A program made the translations under genes and the position numbers. Positions 1 through 11,423 of a stretch of DNA of 64,000 nt are shown piece after piece. Location of the stretch: assembly GCA_037176845.1 (NCBI GenBank), contig JAYKXP010000138.1, forward strand, positions 1-64,000. Reading direction: 5' to 3'. Positions within the stretch are counted from its first letter, which is position 1; every line of letters starts with the position of its first letter. A model generated the notes under the pieces. The model was not told where the DNA came from. It did not search any database and saw only the letters and a list, made by a program, of their open reading frames with translations. Source of the DNA: Paramarasmius palmivorus. Lineage: Eukaryota > Basidiomycota > Agaricomycetes > Agaricales > Marasmiaceae.

Positions 1-1400
1 AGGTGAGGCCGGGATTCTCTTTATAAGATTATGAATCGAATAGAGTGGATTACATGAATGAAATCTGACGTATTTTGAGAACGCCCGGAAGTCGTTTCTT
101 CCAGGCCTTCTAGCGTCGTCGCCTTCGTATTGGTCGACTATGAATTGGCTTCTCCGTAAGGAATAGTTGAATCAGTTTGGGTTCGTTACAGGGGCCTTCA
201 AAAAAGTCACAAATCTGCCTTCCCGAAGTTGCCACTCAATACGCTGAAAGCATCTTCCATGGTGTATATTCTTCAGCGCTTTGGACATCGCCGAGAGCAC
301 CTGGGAGCGAACTACAAAGCAGTGAGTCGAATCGCGTATCCATCCGAGAAACCATTCCATCCACTAGTCATACATCGTTCGCATTCACCTGTGGCTTTGA
401 TCCGTATCAGGACAGGTAACGGATATTGATTCGATTTGGATATGATTTCCAACAACGCTACAGTTAGTGTTGTTCGTCTGATCTCGGCCAACGTCATTAA
501 AGGTTCCACCCTGTATCGTCTTCGAGGTTATACCATAGGGCATGTTGGGGAATGTCTGGAAGGAGAGAATCAGGGAGAAAGGAGGAGACAGTGGAGGTAA
601 TGGACAAAGGGCAGAATGGAGTGTGATGTGAGCTAAGAACTGGAAAGCTGTATGTTACAGCAAGCTTTGCTGTGTACTTGCCTGTTGTTGGTGACAGGAG
701 AAACGAAACGTGTATCCTTGTGTAGAGGTCCTGTCGTGGGCTTAGTCTTGAAACAATCCTTTATGAGAGGATGCTCCAGGTATCCATTCGTTATGGCCTG
801 CCAGTCCTGAAGAAAACCCTCGTCGCGTGAGCATAACAGCGGCGCGTTTGAGACACATGATACTGTCAGATTCGAGGCATTGACAGTACGATGCCTGCTA
901 ATAAAGTGAGCTGACGGTGGGCTTTGAACCAGCGATACGATACTCCATCTCTCTACTAGGGGAAGAAGTCACGGTAAAGCTATGGGAAAGGGCAGGATGC
1001 GTTTCATCACTCGGACAACTCGGGCCGCTTGCTCTATGTGGCCTCGGGTAGTTAGCAACCAAGCATGATGAGGAACACACTTTTCTTATACCTTTGATTC
1101 AGACTCAAGCTTCAGGGCTTCAAGAATCTTTCGAGCAAACTAATTACAGGTATGACTTTATTTTAACATCGTAATCTGGGACTAACCAATGAAATTGTCC
1201 GGAATCCAGGCATCGTTGGCATTACGAGTGAAATTATAACGCGGTGCTGCAGCGTGTCAATTCGAACGCTGGAGTTTCTATCAGGCAAATCCCGAAATAT
1301 AAGAATGAGCTACCTCGAGACGAATGGATCCCGGTGCCGGTGTCTGAGATATAGTAGCAGGGTTTCGTCTCTCGATACTAAATCTTGTAAACAGAGCAAA
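1..1400. other. No recognisable gene
   Basis: Only short unconnected open frames on both strands were seen, with no conserved motif, no RNA-gene signature and no clear repeat. Confidence 0.4.
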
Positions 1401-1469
1401 CATCTACCTTGAACATTCAGCAGTAAAGGTTCAATAAACGAGTCCACTCGAGGTCGTTCAATCATTCTG

Positions 1470-2340
1470 TGATTACCTTTGTGTCGCATCAACCAGAACA
1501 TGATGTCTGTTCGCTCACATGTAAAACCTGGCGAACCGAAAAGCTTCACGACGTTTTTTTCTTCGATGATATTTCGGTACCTGCAAAGATTCCCCAAGCC
1601 CCAAAACGCCCCCGATCCAAAATATCGAACCCAGCCACCCCTTCCTCGCCATCTCCCCTACGAGGCATCCCGGATCTTCTTGGCTCATCGTCTCCCGCAT
1701 GTTTCTCTCACTGCAGACAGGGACAGTTGTCATGAGCTCAAGAAAGAGGTTATCGAGGAGTGACATGCGCAATCGATAATGTTCACCTCGTCGGCCTTCG
1801 GAGGTCGTCGCTTTCTGATACGGATGAAGAGCGCGGATGGTGGTCAAGATCCTTTTTCTCGCTCATCAGTAACCAACTCGGAAGCTGGAGACCCTTATCG
1901 TCGAAGGATTTGTATTCTCGAGCAGAAGCGCACTGGGTACGCTGCAGGGCTTTCGGTCTCCTAATATCCAGACGCTATGCCTGGGAGACATTGACTGGGT
2001 TGAGCCATATAGTGGACTTTCGTTCAGGAACCCGTCCCACATTCTTCAGCTTTTCAGGAATGTTTTCGCTGTCGAGGCAACCCAAAGAGGATACTTATCC
2101 GACCGTCGTCCCGTCAAGCGCTTCCACGTCTCGCTTAAGCGTGCCGCATCAACTCGTTACTTTGGCTCTGGATTGTTTTCACCCACCGGGTTCAAATGGA
2201 TCGACCAATCCAAACGTACGCTCTTACAGATCTCAGGATTGGAGGACATTTACAGATCGATTACAGACGCCTTCTTCAGTGCTCGCAGAGCTCGAGATCG
2301 CATCCGATTTTGCCGTTAATACAGATGCCTTGGGTTTGGT
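1470..2340 (+). pseudogene. Possible decayed leucine-rich / F-box-like gene fragment
   Basis: A frame without a start codon, running from about 1885 to 2330, reads like a leucine-rich segment (LETLIVEGF, NIQTLCLGDIDW, ILQLFRNVF). About 400 bp upstream a piece reads VCSLTCKTWRTEKLHDVFF, which resembles the SLVCKxWR segment that follows an F-box in many agaricomycete proteins. I could not connect the pieces with clean splice sites, and the only complete ATG-to-stop frame here (1760-2344) has unlike composition and is probably a shadow. F-box proteins recruit substrates to SCF ubiquitin ligases, but this family call is an inference from composition and two short motifs. It could equally be an unrelated relic. 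Confidence 0.22.
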
Positions 2341-2344
2341 GTGA

Positions 2345-5300
2345 CTGTTCGTGACGCTCATACTTGTCCAATTTAATACTCAGGATACCGGGTGTGCTGC
2401 TTCAATTATCCCAATTTGTTGTCTATCCAGGTGATTCCAGTGGTAATATATCTTCCACGACGTGAAGAGGTCCTCGAGAACTTGTCAATTTTGGCGTCAT
2501 CGACTGTCTAGCGAAGGAAGCTTAAAAGCTCGTCACGCGCTCAATCTTTGGCACCGAGTACTTACTCACGATTCACTGTTATAGGTTAATATTATGTGGG
2601 ATTTCTTACGACATGACGATAACATGGTTAATCAGGAGTGATACAGAGAATCGCAGTATCTCACGTTGATATATGTACCCAGCTGCAAAACTCTTTGGGG
2701 AACAGCCCACATCTATGTGACGCTTGAAAATCACATCCTTGGATGAATCCAGAGGGTTATGGGTTATAGCGGCGGATTTTTGGACGATCGGATGTGTACT
2801 AAGTACAAGTCGGTTGCGAAATCGTTCGTTTACATTAAGGAGTCGCGGACGGAACGATGGTGGGAGTGATCAGATGCAAACGCATACGGTGGCTTCCCGT
2901 GTGTCGGTGGGCTTTTCTTTCCTCCTATTCGAGAACTAGGCTGCAGGAAGGCTGACTTGTTGCAGTGTCTCAAACTCAAGGGTAACCGGCCGGTGTCCCT
3001 TGGTTAAACCTGTTCTAATCACCGCTGTGACGTTAAACATATATAAGGCTACATGTGTGTTAGAAATTGCTATATGCATATACATCACTTGGTGGTACTC
3101 AATCGTTTGAGGCTTGCTTCGCGCGATAGTATCGAAATCCTGATTGTAAGCGTGAAGAAATCCGGGCCATGATTCAAGATAACGCGAGATGAAGAAGGCG
3201 AATTGCTGTGAGAGGGGAATAGAGAAGTACACCTAGATCGTAAGAAGGTTTGTGTCTTGTGGGTACGTATAAAAGACGTGAAGATTGTGAGCGAAAGAGA
3301 ATGCCCAGGTCACTGAAAGGAAGTTTCCTAGATTCAATCTGAGCGTCTGTTGTCATTACAGATCGGAAGGAAAGAAACGTGCTTACATCTTGTGTCCCGC
3401 TGAATGTGGCTTATAAGACTGCAGAGGAGTAGATTGGTTACATCTATCCATCTTGGGACAATCTGCATAAGAGTGTTCTCTTAAGGGCGATACAAGAACA
3501 AAGCGCCTCACCGAGTGCAATGATTATAACTAAGCTGCGGAGAACCGTGGTACGTCTGCTCGAGAAGAATTGAGCATTTAAGCTGTGTGAAAAGTTTACG
3601 TGAGCACACCAAAGGGGAGCTGTCAACAAACTTACACGACATCGAGCTTTTACAAATGACTAAACGCCCAGTTACCTATCAACGTTTGGCTTTGACGTTC
3701 CTAGGCATTACATGACAGGCCGTTTCCGACATTCCATAGAAGGTAGAGTTAGAGCAGTTTACAGAAGCGAACGTAAAAGACGGAAGACGAGAGACGGATG
3801 ACAGTTTGCCACTTGTTCACTTGTCTCCGAATTGAGCATGTGCTGTTTCGTGATGGTGTTAAGGATGTTGACTTCACGGTATTCCCGTTGTCTAGATTGA
3901 CGCAGTACATTTCACAACTTTCGAGCTAGGGTTACAAATGTTTCGGGGTATTTCAAGACTAACACGAGATGGAGATAGCTCTGATCATGATGATCGCAGG
4001 GATATATGGAGAGCGCACTAAGCTGGAGTGTTCATGTTCACTTCAGCAATTACTATTACCACATCCCGCAAAAGGAGGAGTGACATAACAGAATGTTTGG
4101 TTATGGTGCCCTCGAATTAGATTCCCGAGGGGTACACGGAATGACTTCACGATAAAACATTGTTTCTGTACAGCGCTCGCCCTGAGTTGGAATGCTGTTG
4201 AGGGGATGGATTTGAATAGAATTACGTGCAAGTAGAGTGCGAATGTCGCCGCGGTTGCTCTAGGAGTGTGTGTCATTGAATTCGGAAGGAGTTGAGGCAT
4301 GAAAATTTGCTTAAGTGATCGTACGCACAGGGAAGGAACTGTAATAACCAGTGCAGTTGAGCTAGACATAGTTCGTATCGGCGGATTCCAGGACTGATGC
4401 TGTGTCCAAGCAATAGGCTGTGAAATTCCACAGGTACAGTTTGAGTATGCGATAAGAGAGTATGAACGCAAAAAACATACCATTTAGCTCGTACTACGAA
4501 ATGATCCATGCGATAATGAAATTAATCACGTCTGGATGCCTCTTGCTAACCCTCCCGTTAAAATATGACTGTTGCAAGTATGGAGAACAAGGCAGACATG
4601 AGCGTCCAGTTGGAGGGAAAAGAAAAGATGTTGACAGGGATATTGAATTCATAATTTGTAGCTGTTCGGTTATCCATTGGTAGGGTGTCAATGCGCCATG
4701 CCGAGGGGAGGTTTGGGGAGGAAAAATAGTGTAATTATAATATATCAACATGAAAATGAAGTGGGACTGTGAGAATCATACTGCGTCAGCGCCGAGAACC
4801 GACATCCTTTCATGATAGAGAAAGCAACACAGCATTTTGGGCGGTTGTAGGCAGTTTTGCCACGGGGGTATTCCCAGTTAAGATGTGAGAATGCCGAAGG
4901 TGATCTTCGCGGGACTGAGGGCCTGAGCACTATAGCCTGCGACCTGGGAGCCTGAATGTTGCACTCTCGAAAGAATCGTCAGGTGCCTTGCCGGTCCCCG
5001 AGATCTTTGAAAACGGCCTGGGGAAAAACACGTCGGAGCCATAATGAATGTAACGAATATCATAGTCTGATTTCCGGTGCTATCCAGTGACGGGTCCTTG
5101 GATTGTAGAGACTTGCGCCGCACGCTTGCGGGATGTTCCGACCGTTTGACGCCACACGCTGAGACAAGTTTCACTGATGAAAAGTAGTATTATGCTGAGC
5201 ACTGAGGCGAAGTGCTATACACCGCCTCGTACATCGGTTTGCTGCTTGCAAGCTTGGGCTGACACACTCATAGGTATAACGCGGTGGGAAGAAGAAAGAG

Positions 5301-5600
5301 TCGCGCCAGGGTCGCTCTCACTTTTCCGCGCCCTGGACTTTTCCTCTCTCTCCGCTGTCCCTCCTGCAACCTTGGCACGCCGAATCAACGCCACCAGACA
5401 AGGAATTAACAGGTATGCTCGACGCATCTCGATGTTCAACAACTACTCATCATGAGGACAGTCTCCCGAAAGATTGAGAAGTGATCTGAGTTGGCACTAC
5501 TCATGTCATCGGTGATTCCTTGTCGAGCCAGATCGAATTAGTAGTACTAGCTGCGCAAGGGTTCTTTTTGAGTCATTTAGAGAGGTTGATAAGAATCTGA
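2345..5600. other. No recognisable gene
   Basis: Several open frames of 60-146 codons occur (the longest, on the minus strand, at 4043-4483) but none shows a domain, a signal peptide or a paralogue elsewhere in the window. I see no RNA gene or transposon ends. Confidence 0.35.
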
Positions 5601-5623
5601 TCCTTGGTCTTCCTGTCAGATAC

Positions 5624-6987
5624 CATGGATCCTAACAGGCAACCGCAAACCCGTAGGTCTCACTTTTCATGTATTTGTGGTTGGTTTCTTATTCTGCTCA
5701 ACAGTTGTCATTCTTCTATTCGACAGGAAACTCATCCGCGTCGACATACCCCACTGGCTCCTCATCAAAGACCTTTTCAAGGACATTTTCTACTCCGGCA
5801 ACCACGATATTCCGCCTGACATTCAAGAAATCATACGCCCTTACAAGCCCAGAGACCTACGCTATCTTTCCCCACGGAACCCAGTTCCCATAACCGACAT
5901 GGAGACTGTTCCACGTCGTCAAGATTTAACGGACCTCCGCCTTCTTCGCTCCTTCAGTGCGACGACGAGATACTGTGCTGGACGTGCTCTCCCTTCGGAT
6001 GGATCGTGTCTCAATTTAGTCGTGGAGGAGCCATTACCAATTAATGAGCTTTCAGAAGAAGGAGACCAACGTTTTTTGTCCAAGGAGGTCGTCTTGTATT
6101 TAAACGAACGGGATGGCGAGGTTATACCGCTGGGTCATAAAGTGAGTCGCTCAATACTCCGGGATAGTTATTACTTACCTATAACCTCCTGCTCCAACGT
6201 ACAGGCGCGTGTTGCCCCCGGGTATATAGGAGCCTTGAACACTAGCGTGTGGTGTAAGCTTATCGGCGACGACGAACTGGAAACTTTCAAAACTCTCGAA
6301 CCTTTGGATCCATCTTCTCATCGCATCGCCACTCTCGTTTACCTCATACTCCACTCCCCACTGCCACACCTCAATTGCAATGCCTGACTATGGCTATGAC
6401 TTGAACGCAGTCAATGGCCGCATCAGTTTTTTCGGGTACCAGGCTCCACATCATTACCGGCTGCAACTGATCGAAGCTATTCAATCAACTTCCTACATTC
6501 TCATAATCTATGTCATCTCGATATAAAGCCACTCTCACACAATCTTGCTATGGACCATTCGTACTTCAGATCTAACGGTGATTGATCTGGGTTGGGTAAA
6601 GTATGGGAAGCCGCCGTGCGTGCTTGAAGGCTCTGCTGGGACTTACGAGTGTGTTTGCGCCAGAGGTGAGTGAAAATGGTTTGGTTTGATTGGGAGGAAA
6701 CCGAGGAAGGAGATCCACCACCATTGTATGACCCATGGAAAGCAGACGCTTGGGCTATAGGCTATACGGTTTGTATTCTCATGGATAAAAGAAGACGGTG
6801 GTTGTTGATAGTGGGCACGAACTCGATGAGGTTTAGTTGGTGGATGATGGAGGATAGGTCGTCGATGATCAAGGCGTTGGAGAGGTTTGATGCCGGTTTT
6901 CAAGTCGTGTTGGACATCTCAAGGCAAAATCAAGAGCAAGAGCAAGACGGATCGTTGGGATTATCGGAGAGTTCTAGCTCAAGTTAA
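5624..6987 (+). pseudogene. Kinase-like gene, decayed copy A
   Basis: This is a kinase-like protein of the agaricomycete type. It is recognisable by comparison with copy B, which lies inverted at 14430-15720. Exon 1 starts MDPNRQPQT and a short intron ends at TTCGACAG before KLIRVDIPHW. The shared middle reads IIRPYKPRDLRYLSPRNPVP, then LNLVVEEPLPIN and RFLSKEVVLYLNERDGEVIP. The catalytic-loop region is out of frame: the letters for FLHSHNLCHLDIKP are present near 6490-6520 but only after a frame change, and stop codons interrupt. The C-terminal part (PWKADAWAIGYTVCILMDK, then FSWWMMEDRSSMIKALERF) is open again to a stop at 6987. The frameshift and stops make a working protein unlikely. The 3' flank after the stop resembles that of copy B. 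Confidence 0.6.
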
Positions 6988-7019
6988 TTCATTCCGTTCG
7001 TTCAGGGGGGTCATGTATA

Positions 7020-7560
7020 GCATTCCCTTGTTTGCTTGTCCTTTTCCCCTGAATGAATGAAAGCATTGGTTATACGTAACATGGTCTGACGCGTTTCAAT
7101 CAAACCCTTCTCGGACTTCTCGATTTACCACTAAGCCTTATCCGCCTCTGTGCGCGGTGTTTTGTTCAAGTATTCGTGTCGACTTTTGGCTCCCAGAGGC
7201 CTGACTGCTAGTTTAGATCCATTCGGATTAATTTGGGCATTCGTAGATGAGCTCCGCGGCACAACTCCCGCATCGTACTACACGCCAATTTACAAAGTAC
7301 AAAATACATCACTGGAAGACGTCACAATCGTTACTACATTCGTTGTTTTTCATATATGTCAGGAAACACGAGAAGAAATTTCGGTCTTGTACAGGTGATC
7401 CATTCGAGTTATATCTAACACTGAAATGTCAGCACTGTCAAAAATCCGAAGAATCTGAACGCACCGGATATCGAAATCGCTGCCCCTATTCCAGCCATTC
7501 AGCATTCATGCACTTTTGCGGATTATGAGAGAGTACGAACACAGCGTGAAATGATTGGAG
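7020..7560. repeat. Direct repeat, copy 1 (3' flank of the peptidase gene)
   Basis: Bases about 7200-7530 are a diverged direct repeat of about 11060-11350. Both contain the order GAAATTTC(G/A)GTCTTGTACAG, TGATCCATTCG or TAATCCATTCG, GAAATGTCAGCACT, and GAAGAATCTGAACGCACCG or GAAGAATCTAAACGCACCG. Each copy lies just downstream of a minus-strand gene, so it may be a duplicated 3' flank. Confidence 0.7.
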
Positions 7561-7562
7561 AA

Positions 7563-8895
7563 TCATTTGCCCACAAGCTTAGAATTAACAACACGGATAG
7601 TCCAGAAATCATCGCAATATTGCAGGTAACTGTATGGCATGTAAAAGTAGCCACCCTGACCCCAATTCGCACCCCAGGAATTGCGGACAATGAACACCTT
7701 CTCTTCCTGAATGTAACCAACTGCCAGAAGAGCGTGACGACGATGTTCATCGTTCTTTTTATCCTGGGGTGTCGGCATTCCTAGCAGGTGTATGAATAAC
7801 CGGTAGCAAGAAGACAAGAATATGAATTTTGGACGTACTTAGACCTTTGCCATCCTTACCGACACCGGAAAGTAAATTGTAAGTCTTCATTGCAAAGACA
7901 AAAGGATAGCCTTGATGGAGGCAATGAATGAGCCGCTTCTGGAGATCATTCCCCGCCGGGAAGGTATAGTAGCTAGTTGCTGTGTGTTGATGTGAATGTT
8001 GCTCGACAGTCTTGGGAGGTTGTTTCGCGGCCTTTGCGCCCTGGAGGAAGAAAAGTGTCTTCTTGTTGAATTTTCCGACCTCGTAGGACCAGTCACTCTC
8101 CGAACACACGCCGCCGTGAGCCTTAAAGTTGAGAGACTTGATAGCGTGTTTCAGACTGATACCAACATTCTTCTTAACAGCATCACGGTCGGTCGACATT
8201 GCACGACCTTTGTACCAGAGAAAAAGCCTGGAGGGTGAAAAGTGGGGCAGATTTTGCTTCCTGACTTCGAACTCGAATGCCCCAGCGACAGCATGGGCAG
8301 TACAGCTCCCCATGGACCCCTGATTATATACCGGCGGGCAGAGATTACGAAGGTCAGCATGGGGACCGTGAGGCTGTTCGGGGTCGTATTTATAAACAAG
8401 ATCGCGAGAATCCGGTTCGGAGAGGAGGGGAGCTCTGCTGTCGTTGTAAGCACCTGGACTATCATCGCCATCCTGGTCCTCATTGCCAGAGGTTTCACCA
8501 TCATCCTACGTGTGTGTCAGTTACTCAGAACTCTGGGGCTTGTTAAAATTAACACGCTCACCGCATCAGAGTCATCCCCGTCGTTGGGAGGTTTGTTTGA
8601 TTCGCCACCATCTCCCAAGCCTTCACTGCGACAATTGTGAGAAACGGTTGCAAGAAAACATACAAAAAATTTCTCACCCGATCTTTCGAAGAAATTCGGC
8701 GCTCTTGTGCCCCACGGTGGGGACAAGCTCCTCATTGGCGTTCCGGTGAGCAACGTCAATGACCTTTGCTCCAAGCTTGGAGTTGTCCTCAGTAGCATCG
8801 GCAAGAACGTTGGAGGACTCGGACATGACTGGCAAAAGTTGTTGAAGGATTAAGTCCTGGATGGCTTGGTTTGAGTGGAGGGTCTGGAGCAGCAA
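7563..8895 (-). CDS. Papain-type (C1) cysteine peptidase
   Basis: A cysteine peptidase of the papain fold, predicted at 388 residues from four exons (8895-8678, 8625-8562, 8505-7839, 7780-7563); the exon lengths keep frame. The first ~145 residues are low-complexity and acidic (DGGESNKPPNDGDDSD). The core begins DLRNLCPPVYNQGSMGSC, with the oxyanion-hole Gln and the nucleophile Cys in QGSMGSCTAHA. PSRLFLWYKGRAM follows. The catalytic His is in RRHALLAVGY and the Asn in VRNSWGANWGQGGYFYMPY. There is no N-terminal signal peptide, so it may be cytosolic. The QGSxGSCTAxA and YFYMPYxYL signatures are known from bacterial and viral C1 peptidases rather than from classic eukaryotic cathepsins, which have GSCWAF. 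The shorter start at MSESSNVLADA is possible. Substrate unknown. Confidence 0.85.
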
Positions 8896-11050
8896 TCACT
8901 GGAGAGGCTCTCACTTTATAGCCCCAGAGTTCCTGTTCTCCATGTCATGTATCAGGTATCATGTATCATGACACAACCAGTATTGTCTGCTTTGAGTAAG
9001 GAACGCCGGCTCAGAACAGAGCAATCGCTCCAAAATCGCTCTCGTGGCAGCTTCTGTCGTCCATTAGAACACTGTGAAAGACAGCAGGATCTTGGCTCGC
9101 GAAGTACAGACAGTCAAGATGCTTCTAAGTGTCCGGAGTGCAGTGACCAGTGCCCGGCACTTAGCTTCCACCAGGATGTTCCCGTTTAGTATGGAGCGCT
9201 TGAGTAGTCTCGAGAATCTGATGATACTACCTGATGATCGCAAGCGATCTGGTAGTATGTTAAAAAGCCTTGTCGGTTAGATCGTGCAATACACCAGAGC
9301 AAGAGTCTTCACCTGTAAGTTGCCTGTCTTCTCAGGCGCTCACTCCCTACGAATTCAGATGCCTATACTGTCAAAGACAGCATAATCGCACAGAATTTAG
9401 GGAAGTAAGTAATTCGGCACCATGGAGTTCGGATGTGGAGATACACGATTGTTTCCTGAGGGTAGGTCAAATCAAGATATGAAGAGCAAGTCACGGCACA
9501 TACTCGTACTCAAACTGTCAACTGATTGGTCTCTGTGCAGGGATCTCATCTCAATATCCTCAATAAAGTAGAACTATAAATTATATTCCGGCTGAATGTG
9601 CAGCTCCGACACCAAATAAACGGTTATGTCGCGGTTTGGGGCGCTTTTTTGACGAGTAAGATGTGGAAGTTCTGTGAAGATAGATCCATGTCAGGTACTA
9701 TGCAGGTTGAACGTTGATATGGCACAAACCCTCGAACGTAGGCCCTTGTGGATCTTTGGAGAATCTGAGAAGAATATACCCTTCCTTTGCGCCTTGTGAG
9801 GGCTTCGCATTTCCAATAGTGAGTCACACTGACACGGTGGCAACAAACGGAATAGAAGAGAAGGTGACCAACATATGCAACTACTTCCACAAATAGCTCC
9901 GTCGTGTGACAAGTCATCTTGCGAGATGCTGATGATGCCGAAACTCAGTTTCCTCCTACCACTAAGCCGACTGGGCTGAGACAAGTTGGAGTGGTCGAGA
10001 CAATCGTCGAGTACACACCTCGAGTTTGGGCCTGAGTGACGCAATGTTCAACATTCGATAAGAAGAGGTACAGGAGGAGAGGAGGAAGGGGTAACCTTCG
10101 GATGATGCCCAGCGTTCAAGAACAAGTGATTCAAAAAATCCATGAGGGTCGATATTGAATAGGCAACCTGAAGTTCGACTGTATTCACTTCCCTGCCAGT
10201 TTCATTAACCGAGCCCGTGGTGAATGTAGAAGATGGCGGCAGTTCCTAGAAGTGTGAAGGTCGATGACGACGGCCCTGAGGTTGAACACGACGACGGCTG
10301 CCGGCAAATGTGTAGTTTGATTAAACGATTCAGAGACTTCAGCTGTATCTCTTTGAGCGCACAGAACAATACGTCTGATTCAATAGATTTATTGGTTGAG
10401 TTCAGATCGATAAGTCCCGATACGCAGCAAGTGTGCACAGTACGTATAGTAGAAGGAAATTTTTGTGCGCAAGAGTTCAGTGCGAGGGGTGACGTATCTT
10501 ATAATTTCTGGACAGTTTTACTGGAATTCTGACAACTCAGCGAGACTGTTTATTGAGAATAAGTCAGCTGTATGGTCTCGGAGTTGCTCTAGAGTCGCTG
10601 GCCCGGAAAGACATACCATGGTTGTGCATCCGCTAAATTTCTGTATATCTCGAGCTTCATCCATCATGCTTCTCCCCACAGGTTCTGTAGTGTTCCCCAT
10701 CGCAACAGGTTTCTGAGAGCAAATGATTTCGATTCTTAGAGGGGTTGAACGTTGAACTCGGTTCGATGTTTCATTGTTTTCATTGGAGAACTATAGCTTC
10801 AATTATTCATTAAGCTGGTAGTTGTCGTCAAAGAATAGAGACATACTTACCTTTGTATCGACCTAACGGTGGTCGGAAAGGTTTGGAGGTTCAAGCGGGC
10901 ATATATGTGCTGTGATTGTCAGTCGCACAAAATGTAACGCCTGTCACCCACCGGAAAAGACAGCTTTATCCTTCGGCACGAATCCGATTGGCTGCCAGTG
11001 GCAATGCGTTTCGTGATTCGTCTAGACTATGAATTTCGACTTTCAGCTCC
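8896..11050. other. Intergenic region, no clear gene
   Basis: Open frames of about 60-117 codons lack motifs and paralogues. One perfect hairpin lies at 9224-9258 (listed separately). Nothing else was recognised. Confidence 0.4.
9224..9258. repeat. Imperfect palindrome / hairpin
   Basis: The arms ATACTACC and GGTAGTAT enclose an inner GATCGC-AA-GCGATC stem, giving a nested hairpin of about 8 plus 6 bp. It lies in an intergenic region about 330 bp upstream of the peptidase gene start. Function unknown; it may be a regulatory palindrome or chance. Confidence 0.5.
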
Positions 11051-11059
11051 TGCGGGTCT

Positions 11060-11350
11060 GTTCATTAGTTCGGGATCCATTTGAAATACTTAAGTAGTTC
11101 AGGCATTCAAATATTCATTGATAAGAGATAAACGGCGCGGTGCCCCGTGCCACAACTCCCACAATTGTACGCGTCAATGTTCAAAATAAGAAATTTCAGT
11201 CTTGTACAGGTAATCCATTCGGGTTGTAGCTGACATCGAAATGTCAGCACTTTCGAAAATCTGGACACCCGAAGAATCTAAACGCACCGAGTACCGAGGT
11301 TGCTGCCCGTATTTGAGGCATTCAGTGTTCAGGCACTTCTAGCATATTGA
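11060..11350. repeat. Direct repeat, copy 2 (3' flank of the chimeric gene)
   Basis: Partner of the repeat at about 7200-7530, in the same orientation. It ends some 75 bp before the stop codon of the minus-strand gene at 11424. Confidence 0.7.
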
Positions 11351-11423
11351 TTCAAATATGCCGCCATATTCTTGTCTTCAAAAAACGTCAATGTGGGACT
11401 AACATTAACAGTGGACGTGTCAG

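Noticed and set aside
898..980. A tRNA-like GGTTCAAAGCCC stretch on the minus strand
   Set aside because: The T-arm does not pair properly and no acceptor stem or anticodon arm could be formed.
1760..2344. 194-codon open frame on the plus strand
   Set aside because: Serine-rich composition, and another frame of the same stretch reads more like a leucine-rich protein; likely a shadow.
4043..4483. 146-codon open frame on the minus strand
   Set aside because: No domain, no paralogue and no plausible signal sequence; length alone is not enough.
8242..8640. 132-codon plus-strand frame within the peptidase gene
   Set aside because: Antisense shadow of the peptidase exons, which carry clear catalytic motifs.
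10233..10532. 99-codon open frame on the plus strand
   Set aside because: No motif and no supporting neighbour or splice structure.
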